Part shown: positions 47,394 through 57,459 of the stretch, one piece after another
How the letters are laid out: each line of letters opens with the position of its first letter
Position numbering within the stretch: position 1 is the first letter of the stretch
Source of the DNA: Acidimicrobiia bacterium
GTDB lineage: Bacteria; Actinomycetota; Acidimicrobiia; Acidimicrobiales; CATQHL01
Length of the DNA stretch: 64,000 bases
Direction: 5' to 3'
Assembly (NCBI GenBank): GCA_009840735.1
Contig: VXNF01000014.1
Location: 21,288 to 85,287, forward strand
Notes under the pieces: model-generated
Told to the model about the DNA's origin: nothing
The model's input: the letters and a program-made list of their open reading frames with translations, nothing else
Databases searched by the model: none
Position numbers and translations under genes: made by a program

Positions 47394-50300
47394 TCAGCGG
47401 AAGTCTCGGGAGGTTGCGGCCCCGCCGACCGGTAGGGCCTCGATCCTCTCCGCCACGATGTTGAGCGCCCCCTCTGCGTGCTCTAGGCGCCCTCGCACGA
47501 GGAGGGCGGGCGCGGTGGCCGCCAGCCGTCGGTGGTGCTGCCAGCAGCCCGGTGAGACCACCACGTTCATCAGTCCGGTCTCGTCTTCGAGGCTCACGAA
47601 AACGACGCCGCCAGCGGTGGCGGGGCGCTGGCGGTGGGTCACCACTCCCCCGACGATCACCTTCTCCCCGTCGCCGCGCCCGGCTAGGTCTGCCGCCGTG
47701 ACCGCGCCGAGGGCGGCTAGCCGGCCCCTCACGAAGCGGGTGGGGTGGCCGTCGGGCGCCACCCCGGTGGCCCAGAGGTCGGCTCGGGACACTTCGGCGG
47801 GCGACATGGCCGGCAGCGGTGGCGCCCGCTCGCCCACGACGATGCCGTTCAGCCCGCCGGCGTCGGCGCGGCCCAGCGCCCCGGCGGTCCACAGCGCGGC
47901 GCGCCTGTCGCGCTCGAAGCATCCGAAAGCCCCCGCGGAGGCGAGAGCCTCCAGCGTCGCGATCCTCAGCGACGGCACCCGCCGGCGCAGGTCCTCCATC
48001 GAGCGGTAGGGCCGGCCAGCGTCGATCTCGGCGGCCAGCCGCTCGCCGACGCCCCTCACGCCGCTGAGCCCTAGCCGCACCGCCCAGCCTCCGGCGGATT
48101 CCTCGGCCCGCTCGAGGCCTGCGGTCGCCGCCGAGGCGTTGAGGTCGGGGGTGCGCACTGCCACGCCGTGGCGGCGGGCGTCACCCACCAGGGTATGAGG
48201 CGACCAGAAGCCCATCGGCTGGGCCCGCAGCAAGGCGGCGCAGAACGCCGCCGGGTAGTGGTGCTTGATCCACGCTGAGGCGTAGACGAGGTACGAGAAC
48301 GACACGGCGTGGCTCTCGGGGAAGCCGTAGTTGGCGAAGGCGTCCAGCTTCGCCCAGATCTGCTCGCCGGTCCCTTCCTCGATGCCGTTGGCCGCCATGC
48401 CCGCGAAGAACCGCTCCTTGAGCTGCGCGAGGCGCTGGTGGCTGCGTTTGGCACCGACCGCTTGGCGGAGCCGGTCAGCTTCGGCGGCGCTGAAGCCGGC
48501 CGCGTCGATGGCGATCTGCATGAGCTGTTCCTGGAAGAGCGGCACGCCGAGGGTCTTGGCGAGCGCCCGCTCCAGCAGTGGGTGGGGGTAGGTGACCTCC
48601 TCGGTGCCGTTGCGGCGGCGGATGTAGGGGTGAACCGAACCGCCCTGGATGGGGCCGGGCCGGATGAGGGCCACCTCCACGACGAGGTCGTAGAAGCAGC
48701 GGGGCCGCAGGCGGGGCAGGGTGGCCATCTGGGCGCGCGACTCCACCTGGAACACCCCCACCGTGTCGGCCGCGCAGAGCATCTCATAGACCGCAGGCTC
48801 CTGGGGCAGGGCGGCCAGGTCGATCCGGTCGCCGTCGGACTCAGCCACGAGGTCGATGGCGTGCCGCAGCGCCGACAGCATCCCCAGCCCCAGCAGGTCG
48901 AACTTCACCAAGCCCGCCGAAGCGCAGTCGTCCTTGTCCCATTGCAGGACGCTGCGACCCTCCAGGCGCGCCCACTCCACGGGGCACACCTCGAGCACGG
49001 GCCGGTCGCAGATGACCATGCCGCCGGAGTGGACGCCCAGGTGGCGCGGGAACCCCTCGAGTTCGCCGGCCAACTCCAGGACCTCGGGCGGGACGGGGCT
49101 GGCGGGGTCGGCCGCCTCGCTGGCGACGCCGCCGCGGTCATCCACGAGCTTGGACAGCGAGTCGTCCTGTCCCAGCGCCAGCGCCGCGTCGCGCACCGCC
49201 GAGCGGGAGCGGTAACAGACGACGTTGGCCACTTGGGCGCAGTGGTGCCGCCCGTAGCGCCGGTAGACGTACTGGATGACCTCCTCGCGGCGCCCGCTCT
49301 CAATGTCCACGTCGATGTCGGGGGGGCCGTCGCGCGCCGGGGACAGGAAACGCTCGAACAGCAGGTCCAGCGAGACGGCGTCCACGTTGGTTATGCCGAG
49401 GGCGTAACACACCGCCGAGTTGGCGGCCGAGCCGCGCCCCTGACAGAGGATCCCGGACCGGCGGCAGAACTCCACGATGTCCCACACCACCAAGAAGTAG
49501 CCGCAGAACCCTAGCGACTCGATGATTCCGAGCTCCCGGTCGAGCTGCGCCCAAGCGCCGGCGACCCGCTCGACGCCGCGTAGCCCGTAGCGGCCGGCGC
49601 CGCCGTCGGCGACCAGGCGGCGCAGGTAGCCTGCCTCGTCGAGGCCGTCCGGGCAGGGGTAGGGCGGCAGGGCAGGGGCCACGAGCCGCAGATCGAAGGC
49701 GCACTGCCGTCCCAGATCGGCGGCCCGCTCGACGACCCCCGGCCAGCGGGCGAAGCGGGCCGCCTGCTCGGCGCCCGAACGCAAGTGACGCCCCGCCGGC
49801 GGCAGCCAGCCGTCGATCTCCTCGAGGCTGCGGCGCGCCCGCAGCGCCGCCAACGCGGCCGCCAGCCGCTGACGGTCCACCGAGTGGTGGTGCGCGTTGC
49901 CGGTGGCGATCAGGGACGTGCCGGTCGCGGCGGCCAAATGGGCGAGGGCCTCGTTGCGCACCGAGTCCTCCGGCAGCCCGTGGTCCCATAGCTCCACGGC
50001 CACGTTGGCCGCGCCGAAGTCAGCGATGAGCCGCTCCAGCGCGCCGCGGGCCGTGGGCAGGCCCCCTTCCACCAAGGCTCGCGGCACCGCCCCCTTGCGG
50101 CAGCCGGTGAGGATCAGCCAGCGGTCGCCGGTGCCCGCACCTCCGAGGGCCACGAGGCGTTCGTAGTCGAACCGGGGCGCTCCCTTGGCCCCTGCCAGCT
50201 GGCCCTCCCCGATGGCCCGCGCCAGCAGCGCGTAGCCGCGGGGGTCGCGGGCCAGCACCAGCAGGTGGACACCGGCGGGGTCCGGCACCCCGGCGCGCTC

Positions 50301-50756
50301 GGGATTCTTCCGGCGGCGCGGCGCGGCGGCGGCCCGCGGGGAAGGCCCTTGCGGCGCCAGGGTGAGCTCGGCGCCGAAGACCGTGGGAAGCCCCAGCGCC
50401 CCGGCCGCCTCCGCGAAGCGCACCACGCCGTAGAGGCCGTTGTGATCGCACACAGCCAGCGCTTCGAGCCCCAGCCGGACCGCCTCGGCGGCCAGCTCCT
50501 CGGGATGGGAGGCCCCGTCCAGGAACGAGAAGTTGGAATGGCAGTGCAGTTCCGCGTAGCGGACCGGCGCCCGCCGGCGCACGAGACCGGCGGGCGGCCG
50601 ATACGCCCGGCGCTGGCGCGACCGCGCCGGGCTGTCGTTCCCGTCGCCTGCCCAGATGTCGACGGGACCGCCCGCCCCTGTGCGGTCCGCGGCGGGGCGG
50701 TCCGACAGCAGGCCCTCGATGTCTCTCCACGGCACATTGGGGTTGTTCCAACCCAT
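47394..50756 (-). CDS. dnaE2: Error-prone DNA polymerase III alpha (DnaE2)
   Basis: PHP domain YAELHCHSNFSFLDGASHPEELAAEA; CQGRGSAANSAVCYALGIT; PDIDVDIESGRREEVIQYVYRRYGR; located next to imuA/imuB. Confidence 0.93.
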   Translation of the reverse strand: MGWNNPNVPWRDIEGLLSDRPAADRTGAGGPVDIWAGDGNDSPARSRQRRAYRPPAGLVRRRAPVRYAELHCHSNFSFLDGASHPEELAAEAVRLGLEALAVCDHNGLYGVVRFAEAAGALGLPTVFGAELTLAPQGPSPRAAAAPRRRKNPERAGVPDPAGVHLLVLARDPRGYALLARAIGEGQLAGAKGAPRFDYERLVALGGAGTGDRWLILTGCRKGAVPRALVEGGLPTARGALERLIADFGAANVAVELWDHGLPEDSVRNEALAHLAAATGTSLIATGNAHHHSVDRQRLAAALAALRARRSLEEIDGWLPPAGRHLRSGAEQAARFARWPGVVERAADLGRQCAFDLRLVAPALPPYPCPDGLDEAGYLRRLVADGGAGRYGLRGVERVAGAWAQLDRELGIIESLGFCGYFLVVWDIVEFCRRSGILCQGRGSAANSAVCYALGITNVDAVSLDLLFERFLSPARDGPPDIDVDIESGRREEVIQYVYRRYGRHHCAQVANVVCYRSRSAVRDAALALGQDDSLSKLVDDRGGVASEAADPASPVPPEVLELAGELEGFPRHLGVHSGGMVICDRPVLEVCPVEWARLEGRSVLQWDKDDCASAGLVKFDLLGLGMLSALRHAIDLVAESDGDRIDLAALPQEPAVYEMLCAADTVGVFQVESRAQMATLPRLRPRCFYDLVVEVALIRPGPIQGGSVHPYIRRRNGTEEVTYPHPLLERALAKTLGVPLFQEQLMQIAIDAAGFSAAEADRLRQAVGAKRSHQRLAQLKERFFAGMAANGIEEGTGEQIWAKLDAFANYGFPESHAVSFSYLVYASAWIKHHYPAAFCAALLRAQPMGFWSPHTLVGDARRHGVAVRTPDLNASAATAGLERAEESAGGWAVRLGLSGVRGVGERLAAEIDAGRPYRSMEDLRRRVPSLRIATLEALASAGAFGCFERDRRAALWTAGALGRADAGGLNGIVVGERAPPLPAMSPAEVSRADLWATGVAPDGHPTRFVRGRLAALGAVTAADLAGRGDGEKVIVGGVVTHRQRPATAGGVVFVSLEDETGLMNVVVSPGCWQHHRRLAATAPALLVRGRLEHAEGALNIVAERIEALPVGGAATSRDFR

Positions 50757-50770
50757 CCATTCACTTTATA

Positions 50771-50784
50771 CGAATAGATGTTCG
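50771..50784 (-). promoter_or_regulatory. LexA/SOS box upstream of dnaE2
   Basis: cgaatagatgttcg, close to the Gram-positive/actinobacterial CGAAC-N4-GTTCG palindrome, 15-28 nt upstream of the dnaE2 ORF start. Confidence 0.7.
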
Positions 50785-50825
50785 TATACAGGTCGTCAGA
50801 ACGAGAAATTGCGCCCCGCCCCGAG

Positions 50826-52211
50826 TCAGTCCCAGAGGGCGGTCACCTGCCAGCGCCCGCCTTCGAGCACCGCCAGACACCCCAGGCCGTCGCCGGTGAG
50901 CAACTGGAAACGGGCCCGCCGGCGGCCCCCCCGGCGGTCCCACCAGCGCTCCTCGGTGGGCCACGGCCCGGCCCAGGCCACCACCTCCGAGGGCTTGCCG
51001 CCGACTGTCAGGCGGGCCGGCGGCGCCGAGACAGAGCCCCGCCCGTCGACCCCCACGACGGCCCCGGAGGCGTCCTGCACCTCGGCGGGCCACGGCACCG
51101 GCAACAGGCGCGCCGGCGACGGGGCCGGCAGACGTCCGGGCCAAGGACGCTCGTCGCCGGCGAGCCGGCGGTCGCGCACATCGACGGTGGCGGCCGGCAC
51201 CAGCCTGATCTGCCCATCAACCTGGCGGCCGCCGCCGGCGGCGGGGACCCGCACCGCCTCGGCGCCCCAGCGCCCGCAGAGCCGGGCCGCCGCCCGGGCG
51301 GCGCGCTCGTCCGCCTCGGCCTCGCCGCCCCAGAACCCCAGCTGGCGCCCCCGGACCGGCGCCACCTCCTCCGCGCTGAGTCGCAGCCGGGTGATCCCGC
51401 CGCTGACCCGGGCGCCGTCGAACTGCCAGCGCACCCGGTCGGCGATGTCGGCAGCCGACAGCCCTCCCTCGTGGCGCCAGAGCCGCACGAGGCTCTCGCC
51501 CTCGACGGTCTCGACCTCGACGGCGACCCGCAGGCACGACATCCCGGCATCTTCGAGGCACCGGTGCAACTGCTCGGCCAGAGCGCGGGCACAGAAGGCC
51601 AGCCGGTCCAAGCGGTCGGCGGGCGGCTCGATCTCTGCGCTGACCGACCAGTCGGCGGGAGGTTCCCGCAGCGCCAGGGGCCGCCTGTCAGCCCCGGCGG
51701 CGAGGCACCGGGCACGGATTCCCTCGGTGCCGAAGCGCCCCAGCACGTCGGCCTCCGGCAGCGCCGCCAAGGCGCCGAGAGTGCGGACACCCAGACGGAC
51801 GAGCACATCGATGAGTTGGGGACACCCCAGAAGCCGCACCGGCAGGGGTGCCAGGAACGCCGCAGAGCCGCCCGGCGCAACGATGCACACCCCATCCGCC
51901 AACTCCGCCGCCAGCGCCGCGGTGAAGGGGCCATCGGCGATGCCGACCCGCACCCTCCCACGCCCTCCGAGAGCCTGCGACATGCGCTCGACGACCAGAT
52001 CGGCCAGGACCCCGTCGCCGCCGAAGTAGCGGGACGGCCCCCGCGAGGCGAAGGCGCAGGTCGCAGGCGCCGACACCTCCACCAGCGGGGTGATGGACTC
52101 GAGGGCCGCCACAGCCGCCTCGAAGGCGTCGCCGTCCAAGGGGCCGACCCCTCGAGGATCGTCCCCGGCCCGAGCGCAGCGAGCCACCAGCGCGCGAACC
52201 GGAGCGGTCAC
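50826..52211 (-). CDS. imuB: ImuB, Y-family polymerase-like protein (N-terminally short)
   Basis: ARGPSRYFGGDGVLADLV, VRVGIADGPFTAALAAELA, LPVRLLGCPQLIDVLVRLGVRTLGALAALPEADVLGRFG, putative clamp motif QLGFWG; GTGA overlap with imuA stop. Confidence 0.8.
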   Translation of the reverse strand: MTAPVRALVARCARAGDDPRGVGPLDGDAFEAAVAALESITPLVEVSAPATCAFASRGPSRYFGGDGVLADLVVERMSQALGGRGRVRVGIADGPFTAALAAELADGVCIVAPGGSAAFLAPLPVRLLGCPQLIDVLVRLGVRTLGALAALPEADVLGRFGTEGIRARCLAAGADRRPLALREPPADWSVSAEIEPPADRLDRLAFCARALAEQLHRCLEDAGMSCLRVAVEVETVEGESLVRLWRHEGGLSAADIADRVRWQFDGARVSGGITRLRLSAEEVAPVRGRQLGFWGGEAEADERAARAAARLCGRWGAEAVRVPAAGGGRQVDGQIRLVPAATVDVRDRRLAGDERPWPGRLPAPSPARLLPVPWPAEVQDASGAVVGVDGRGSVSAPPARLTVGGKPSEVVAWAGPWPTEERWWDRRGGRRRARFQLLTGDGLGCLAVLEGGRWQVTALWD

Positions 52212-52990
52212 GCCACGACCGCCGCGGCCTCGCCACCCGCCGCGGCGGCAGGCGCGGCGGCGGCCGGGCCGGCCGCAGCAGGCCCCGCGGAGACTGGCGC
52301 GCCGTCGGGGCCGGGCAGCAGCAGATCCAGCGAGCGGGGCCTGCCAGCCGCGCCGCGCCCGGTGGCCCGCACCGACACTCGGCGGGAGCGCAGCAGGCCC
52401 CAGCCGTCCCCCAGACCGCTCCAGCGGGACGAGACGACCTCCAGGCAAACGTCCACCCCACCGAGGGTGCCGCCGCCAAGAGCGCCGCCGCCGAGGGCGA
52501 TCAGCACCGATCCCCGCTCCCGCAGCTTGGCCGCCAACCGGCGACGGTCCGCCGCCCCGAGCCGGACCTCCCGACCCACCAGCACGACGTCCACCGCACC
52601 CAGAAGCGCCTCAGCGGCCTCGACGGCGGCGCGAGGCTCAGGGGCGGCCACCAGCAAGAGCCTTTCGAGCGCCAGCCCGGCCTCGGCAGCGGCAGCGAGA
52701 CCGAGACCCCCCTCCCCCACCACCGCGACCCACGAGCCGGCCGCCGACGGGCCCGAGGCGACCGCCAAGGCCAGCGAGGTGGCGCCGTCCCCGCCGGTGG
52801 CGATCACCCAGCCTCTCCGCAGAGCGCCGCCGGGGAACAGGCCCGCCAGCGGGGCCAGTAACGGCAGGGTCCGCTCATGGGCGCCGGTGAGAGGAGCGAC
52901 CCGCTCCCCCAACAGCCGCAGACGGTCCCGCCCGCTCCCGGGCCCCCCACCGGCGGCCACGCTCCCCAAGGCGTTCCCCAGACCAGACAT
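52208..52990 (-). CDS. imuA: ImuA'-like RecA-related protein
   Basis: RGWVIATGGDGATSLALAVASGPSAAGSWVAVVGEGGLGLAAAAEAGLALERLLLVAAPEP; position upstream of imuB. Start MSGLGNAL inferred. Confidence 0.75.
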   Translation of the reverse strand: MSGLGNALGSVAAGGGPGSGRDRLRLLGERVAPLTGAHERTLPLLAPLAGLFPGGALRRGWVIATGGDGATSLALAVASGPSAAGSWVAVVGEGGLGLAAAAEAGLALERLLLVAAPEPRAAVEAAEALLGAVDVVLVGREVRLGAADRRRLAAKLRERGSVLIALGGGALGGGTLGGVDVCLEVVSSRWSGLGDGWGLLRSRRVSVRATGRGAAGRPRSLDLLLPGPDGAPVSAGPAAAGPAAAAPAAAAGGEAAAVVA

Positions 52991-53001
52991 CCAACCAGTA
53001 T

Positions 53002-53015
53002 CGAACATCTGTTCG
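53002..53015 (-). promoter_or_regulatory. LexA/SOS box upstream of imuA
   Basis: cgaacatctgttcg: perfect CGAAC-N4-GTTCG palindrome just upstream of the imuA start. Confidence 0.8.
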
Positions 53016-53101
53016 TATTTGGCAAATCGGCGACCGGCAGTTCAGCAATTCGCGATGCCTCAGCGCCGAATTCCGCTCCGCGCCTGCCGTGCCGTTCGCT
53101 C

Positions 53102-54181
53102 TCAGCCCCTCCAGTCGAGCGCCGAGGGGTCGATCGCCACCTCGGCGCCGGCCGCGGCCGACTCGTAGACGGCGTCGGTGATCACCTGTGTCAGCAGTGC
53201 CTGCTCGCCGGTGACCGGAGCGTCACGCCCATCTCGGATGGCGTCGACGGTCTGCGCGATGAGTGCTTGCACCGAGGGTGGGAACGAGACGTCGCTGACC
53301 GTCTCCGGCGGCAGCAACTCGATGATCTCGCCCTCCCGCTCACCGCGGATCGAGGGGGGATCCAACACGGCTTGGGCGTTCGCCCCGATGGCGTCCAGGC
53401 TGTAGTCCCATGACGGCAAGCCATCCGCGAGGGAGGGGATGTTGTCCACCCAGCTCCCTTGGAGCGTCATCCAGAAGCCGTCCTCGAATCGCAGATGCGC
53501 CGCTAGCAGGTCGTCCACGTTGTAGCGGCCGGCGCTAGCGGCGTCCGGGGCCGTCGGCCCGCGTTTGGTGGGAAACACTTGTGCCGCGCTGGCCGAGGCG
53601 GAGATCGGCCTGGGGAATCCCGCGAACCACAGCGCCAAGTCGAGGAAGTGTACTGCCGTGGCGGCCAGCGCCCCGCCCCCGGACAGCTCCTTACGGTAGT
53701 GCTCGCCCCACCAGGGAATCTGCGACGACTTCGCCCAGGCGTGGGTGTACAGCGGGCGACCCAGAATCCCCGCGTCGATGTGGCGCTTGATGATCTGCGC
53801 GTTGGGCGTGAAGCGCATGTTGAACCCGACGCCGAGCATGCGATCGGCTGCGGCGGCGGCTCGCAGCATCTCCCGCCCTTCGCCGGCGTCGAGCGCCAGC
53901 GGCTTCTCGCACAGCACATGGGCGCCAGCGGCGAAAGCGTCGACAGTCATCCGCAAATGGTGAATCGGCATCGTGCACACCGTCACGAGGTCGAGATCGT
54001 GCTTCTCGAGCAGGTCGCGATAGTCCGCGTAGCCCTTGGCGCTCTGAGTGGCTGATCTCACCTCGTCGAGGCGAGAGGCGTCGGTGTCGCAGACGGCGAC
54101 GACCTCCACATCCTCCAGCGCCTGCAAACACTCCACATGAAGGCTGCCCTGAAACCCGCAGCCGATCACTCCGACCTTCAT
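53102..54181 (-). CDS. Gfo/Idh/MocA family oxidoreductase
   Basis: MKVGVIGCGFQGSLHVECLQALEDVEVVAVCDTD...HVLCEKPLALDAGEGREML. Confidence 0.92.
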   Translation of the reverse strand: MKVGVIGCGFQGSLHVECLQALEDVEVVAVCDTDASRLDEVRSATQSAKGYADYRDLLEKHDLDLVTVCTMPIHHLRMTVDAFAAGAHVLCEKPLALDAGEGREMLRAAAAADRMLGVGFNMRFTPNAQIIKRHIDAGILGRPLYTHAWAKSSQIPWWGEHYRKELSGGGALAATAVHFLDLALWFAGFPRPISASASAAQVFPTKRGPTAPDAASAGRYNVDDLLAAHLRFEDGFWMTLQGSWVDNIPSLADGLPSWDYSLDAIGANAQAVLDPPSIRGEREGEIIELLPPETVSDVSFPPSVQALIAQTVDAIRDGRDAPVTGEQALLTQVITDAVYESAAAGAEVAIDPSALDWRG

Positions 54182-54197
54182 GCCACGGCCTCCTCGT

Positions 54198-57101
54198 TCA
54201 ATCCCGCTGAGGGAGAACCGGTTCTTGGCCGGGCGTCGCCGTGGGGCCGCGGTGCTGTCCGAAGTCGTCCGTCCGGAAGACTTTCATGACCTCATCGCCC
54301 AGGTGGTTGATGACCTTGACAGCGATCCGGCCAGAGGAGGGGCGCTCGAACGGCCGCGACGTGTCGCTGTGCAGGCTCTGCCAGGCCTCCGCGTCGATCT
54401 CCGCCCGCAGCGTCGTCTTGAGTGCCTTGTACGGGTAGTTGGCACCGAGGAAGTAGGCGTGGCGGACGAAGAAGCTCTCACCGTCGTAGTCGGTGTCGAT
54501 GAACCAGCAGGCGATGCCGTCGGGGCCGTCGCTGCGCACCTCACCAGTGCCGGGGTGGAACACGTCGACGCCGTTCACGCGGACCTTGATCTGGCCAGCA
54601 GCGGCACCGTCGTCGCCCGAAGCGTCGAGGATGTCGATGTCGGGTTCGCCGAAAATGACGAAGAGGTTCCCCTTGCCGGTGTTCTTGAGTTCGCCGGCCA
54701 TGTGCAGATCGGCGTTCATGCGCGCCTTGAGCACCGGGATGCGACCGAGCCTGTCGAACTCTGTGGCCTGCGCCTCGTAGTTGAATGCGCAGGCAATGAG
54801 CACATCGAAACCGGCGTCGGCGGCCTCTCGGGCTGCCTCCACGAGATCAGGACGGGCGACCGTGCCGAACTCGGGTCCGATGAATATTCCGGCGCGCTTC
54901 TCGCCATCGCCGCCGCCAGCCTCCGATCCGCTCTCGGCGTAGCGCCCCTCGGCGCAGATCATGGAGCCGGGCCACGGCGTCAGTGAGGAGAACTCGATAC
55001 GATCCTCCTTGTGTGCCTGCTGAACGCCGGCGGTGCGCAACTGTTCGAGGATCATCGCCCCGAAGTCCCCCGCCGCACCGTCGGTGCCCTCCGTGGTGCC
55101 AGCCGGATCGATCAGCTCGTCGTCCTCGTCCACACCGAGCACGCGGTGCGGCGAGATGCTCTCCACCGTGAACGGCCCGGCGACCCGGACAGTGCGAGAG
55201 TCTTCGTAGGGCTTATCGTAAAGAAGCTCGAAGTCGGCCTTGGCAGCGATAGAGGCGTCGATCTCCTGCTGCCGGGCGTGGCGCTGCCCCGACCACCGCT
55301 GATGCAGTTCTCGGGCCTCGCTGGGCCAGCGCTCATCGTCGGCGCGCGGGATCTCCCAGTCTTCCCACGACTCATCCAGCGCAGAGTTGAGTTGTTCTCG
55401 CAAGGACTCCAGCGCTGGCTGGAACCGATCCCAGATCACATCGATCTCAGAATTGTTCGCGATTGCCCCGAGCGTGACGTGCGGAACTCGTTGGTACACA
55501 AAGCCTTGACGGATATCGCGATACGACATTCCAGCCACAGGTTCGACACGTCTGACTTCCGCCTCTTTCTCCTTGCCTTCATCGCTGTCCGAAAGCAAGT
55601 AGTAGGGATATCTCGCGCCCATCACCCGAGTTCGCGCCAGTGTCAACGCGACTCGTGAAGTATCGATGGTGATCCAGCGCCGTCCCCAACGCTCGGCGGC
55701 GTTGGGGGTGGTGCCGGAGCCGCACGTCGGGTCGAGCACGAGGTCGCCCGGGTCGGTGCTCAGCAGGATGCAGCGCTCCACCACTTTGGTGTTCGTCTGC
55801 ACGACGAACACCTTGGGGTCGGTGAAGTTGCCCGTCCCGGTGTCGTCCCAGAAGTTGGTTCGGACCTTGTAGGGGAAGTCGTCCGCGAACCTGCGGTACT
55901 GAATGCTGTTGCGGGCGACGTGGATCCGCCCAGCATGCGCTAGTCGGTTCATGCCGGCCGGATAGGACGCCTTCCAGTGCGAGTTCGCGCCGGAGTCGTA
56001 CACCTTCCCCTCGAACTCGAAGGGCTGCGGCTCCGACGCGGCGCCCTGCGACTTGAGGTCGCCGGGTTTGTAGATCCGCGCCCCGTCGGGCAGAGGCACC
56101 TCGCCCCGCTCCTTCTGCTTGGTCATCCCGCGGAAGCTTCCGTCGGGGAAGTGGAGCCACCTGTATCCCTGACGGTCGTGCGCCTCCTCCCAGAGCGGCC
56201 GGTACTTGAGTTGAGGCTTCGATCTGGCGTACCAAACGATGTAGTCGCCCTTGCGGGGCAACTCTGCTGCCTGCGTGAAGCCGCTGGTCGTCACGAAGGA
56301 GATGAGGCTCACAAAGTTGTCGGATCCGAAGACTTCGTCGAGCAGGCTGCGAACGACATGAACGTTCTCGTCGCTGATCTGCAGAAAGACCGAGCCGGAC
56401 TCGTCGAGCAGCGTTCGGGCAACGAGGCAGCGGTCGCGGAGGTATGAGAGATAGGAATGAATCCCGTCCCGCCAAGTGTCGCGGAAGGCCTTGACCTGCT
56501 CCGGTTCTCGCGTGATCTCACCCAATCGATCTCCGGTAGCCGTGCGCCCGGTCGTCGACCACTGGAAGTTTGAGTTGAATTTGATGCCGTAGGGCGGATC
56601 GATGTAGATGCACTGCACTTTGCCGCGCAGCCCCTCGCGCTCGGCCAGTGAGGCCATGACCAGCAGACTGTCCCCGAGGATCATCCGGTTCGCCCAGTTG
56701 GCGTCGTGCTCGTAGAAATCGGTGCGCTCGACACCCTCCGGCAGGCCGTTGAAGTCCGAGAACAGATCGGGCTGGAACCCGCCCGCAGCCGCAGCCTCCT
56801 CTTCCCTGCTGCGACCGCTGCGCCTCATCAGGTCGTCGATCAGCGCCTTTGGATGGACCTTCTCTTGGATGTACAGGGGCGGCGCCTGGACCACGAGGTC
56901 GTGCTGGTCCTGTTCGTCCTTGCCCCGCCAGACGAGCTGCGGGTCGAGATCGCGGTTGCGGCGCGCGTACGCCACCTCGATCGAGTGCCGATCCGCTTCG
57001 GCCATCACGGAGCGGTCCTCAGCGGTCGGGATGTTGGTCCGCTTCACTGAGCTGTGGGTGATCGCCTCGACCTGCTTCGGCCCGGTGCTCCTAGCTGGCA
57101 T
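54198..57101 (-). CDS. Type III-like (beta-class) DNA methyltransferase, Mod subunit
   Basis: Motif IV IYIDPPYGIKFNSNFQW precedes motif I DLVLDPTCGSGTTPNAAERWGRRWITID. ATG one base after the hepT stop. Confidence 0.9.
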   Translation of the reverse strand: MPARSTGPKQVEAITHSSVKRTNIPTAEDRSVMAEADRHSIEVAYARRNRDLDPQLVWRGKDEQDQHDLVVQAPPLYIQEKVHPKALIDDLMRRSGRSREEEAAAAGGFQPDLFSDFNGLPEGVERTDFYEHDANWANRMILGDSLLVMASLAEREGLRGKVQCIYIDPPYGIKFNSNFQWSTTGRTATGDRLGEITREPEQVKAFRDTWRDGIHSYLSYLRDRCLVARTLLDESGSVFLQISDENVHVVRSLLDEVFGSDNFVSLISFVTTSGFTQAAELPRKGDYIVWYARSKPQLKYRPLWEEAHDRQGYRWLHFPDGSFRGMTKQKERGEVPLPDGARIYKPGDLKSQGAASEPQPFEFEGKVYDSGANSHWKASYPAGMNRLAHAGRIHVARNSIQYRRFADDFPYKVRTNFWDDTGTGNFTDPKVFVVQTNTKVVERCILLSTDPGDLVLDPTCGSGTTPNAAERWGRRWITIDTSRVALTLARTRVMGARYPYYLLSDSDEGKEKEAEVRRVEPVAGMSYRDIRQGFVYQRVPHVTLGAIANNSEIDVIWDRFQPALESLREQLNSALDESWEDWEIPRADDERWPSEARELHQRWSGQRHARQQEIDASIAAKADFELLYDKPYEDSRTVRVAGPFTVESISPHRVLGVDEDDELIDPAGTTEGTDGAAGDFGAMILEQLRTAGVQQAHKEDRIEFSSLTPWPGSMICAEGRYAESGSEAGGGDGEKRAGIFIGPEFGTVARPDLVEAAREAADAGFDVLIACAFNYEAQATEFDRLGRIPVLKARMNADLHMAGELKNTGKGNLFVIFGEPDIDILDASGDDGAAAGQIKVRVNGVDVFHPGTGEVRSDGPDGIACWFIDTDYDGESFFVRHAYFLGANYPYKALKTTLRAEIDAEAWQSLHSDTSRPFERPSSGRIAVKVINHLGDEVMKVFRTDDFGQHRGPTATPGQEPVLPQRD

Positions 57102-57102
57102 C

Positions 57103-57459
57103 TTACGACCCCGCGTCGCCCGCCTCGCCAATCAACTCGCGCAGCTGCGGTAGAAGTTCGGGGATTCCTTCGCAGATAACTTCCCAGAGGGTGTTGTCAT
57201 CGATCCTGAGGTATCCGTGTACTAGCCGGTTGCGCATCCCGGTGATCTCACGCCACGGAATCTCCGGGTGCGCGTTCCGGATGGATTCTGCGACACTGTT
57301 CGCGGCCTCGCCGAGGATAGCGAGGTTCCACAGCACGGCGTCATTGATGGCGTCGGTGGCGAAGAACGTGTCGTGATCCAGCCCCGCCGTGTACTCCTCG
57401 ACCTTCGTGCAGCACTCGATCATGTCGCGGACGTAGAGGTCCCAGCGGCGCTCAGACAT
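57103..57459 (-). CDS. hepT: HepT-like HEPN-domain RNase toxin (DUF86)
   Basis: DMIECCTKVEEYTAGLDHDTFFATDAINDAVLWNLAILGEAANSVAES...PWREITGMRNRLVHGYLRID with RX4HXY (RNRLVHGY). Confidence 0.88.
   Translation of the reverse strand: MSERRWDLYVRDMIECCTKVEEYTAGLDHDTFFATDAINDAVLWNLAILGEAANSVAESIRNAHPEIPWREITGMRNRLVHGYLRIDDNTLWEVICEGIPELLPQLRELIGEAGDAGS

Noticed and set aside
50778-53168. 796-aa plus-strand ORF
   Set aside because: Antisense to imuB and imuA; Pro/Arg/Ala-rich translation typical of high-GC shadow frames.
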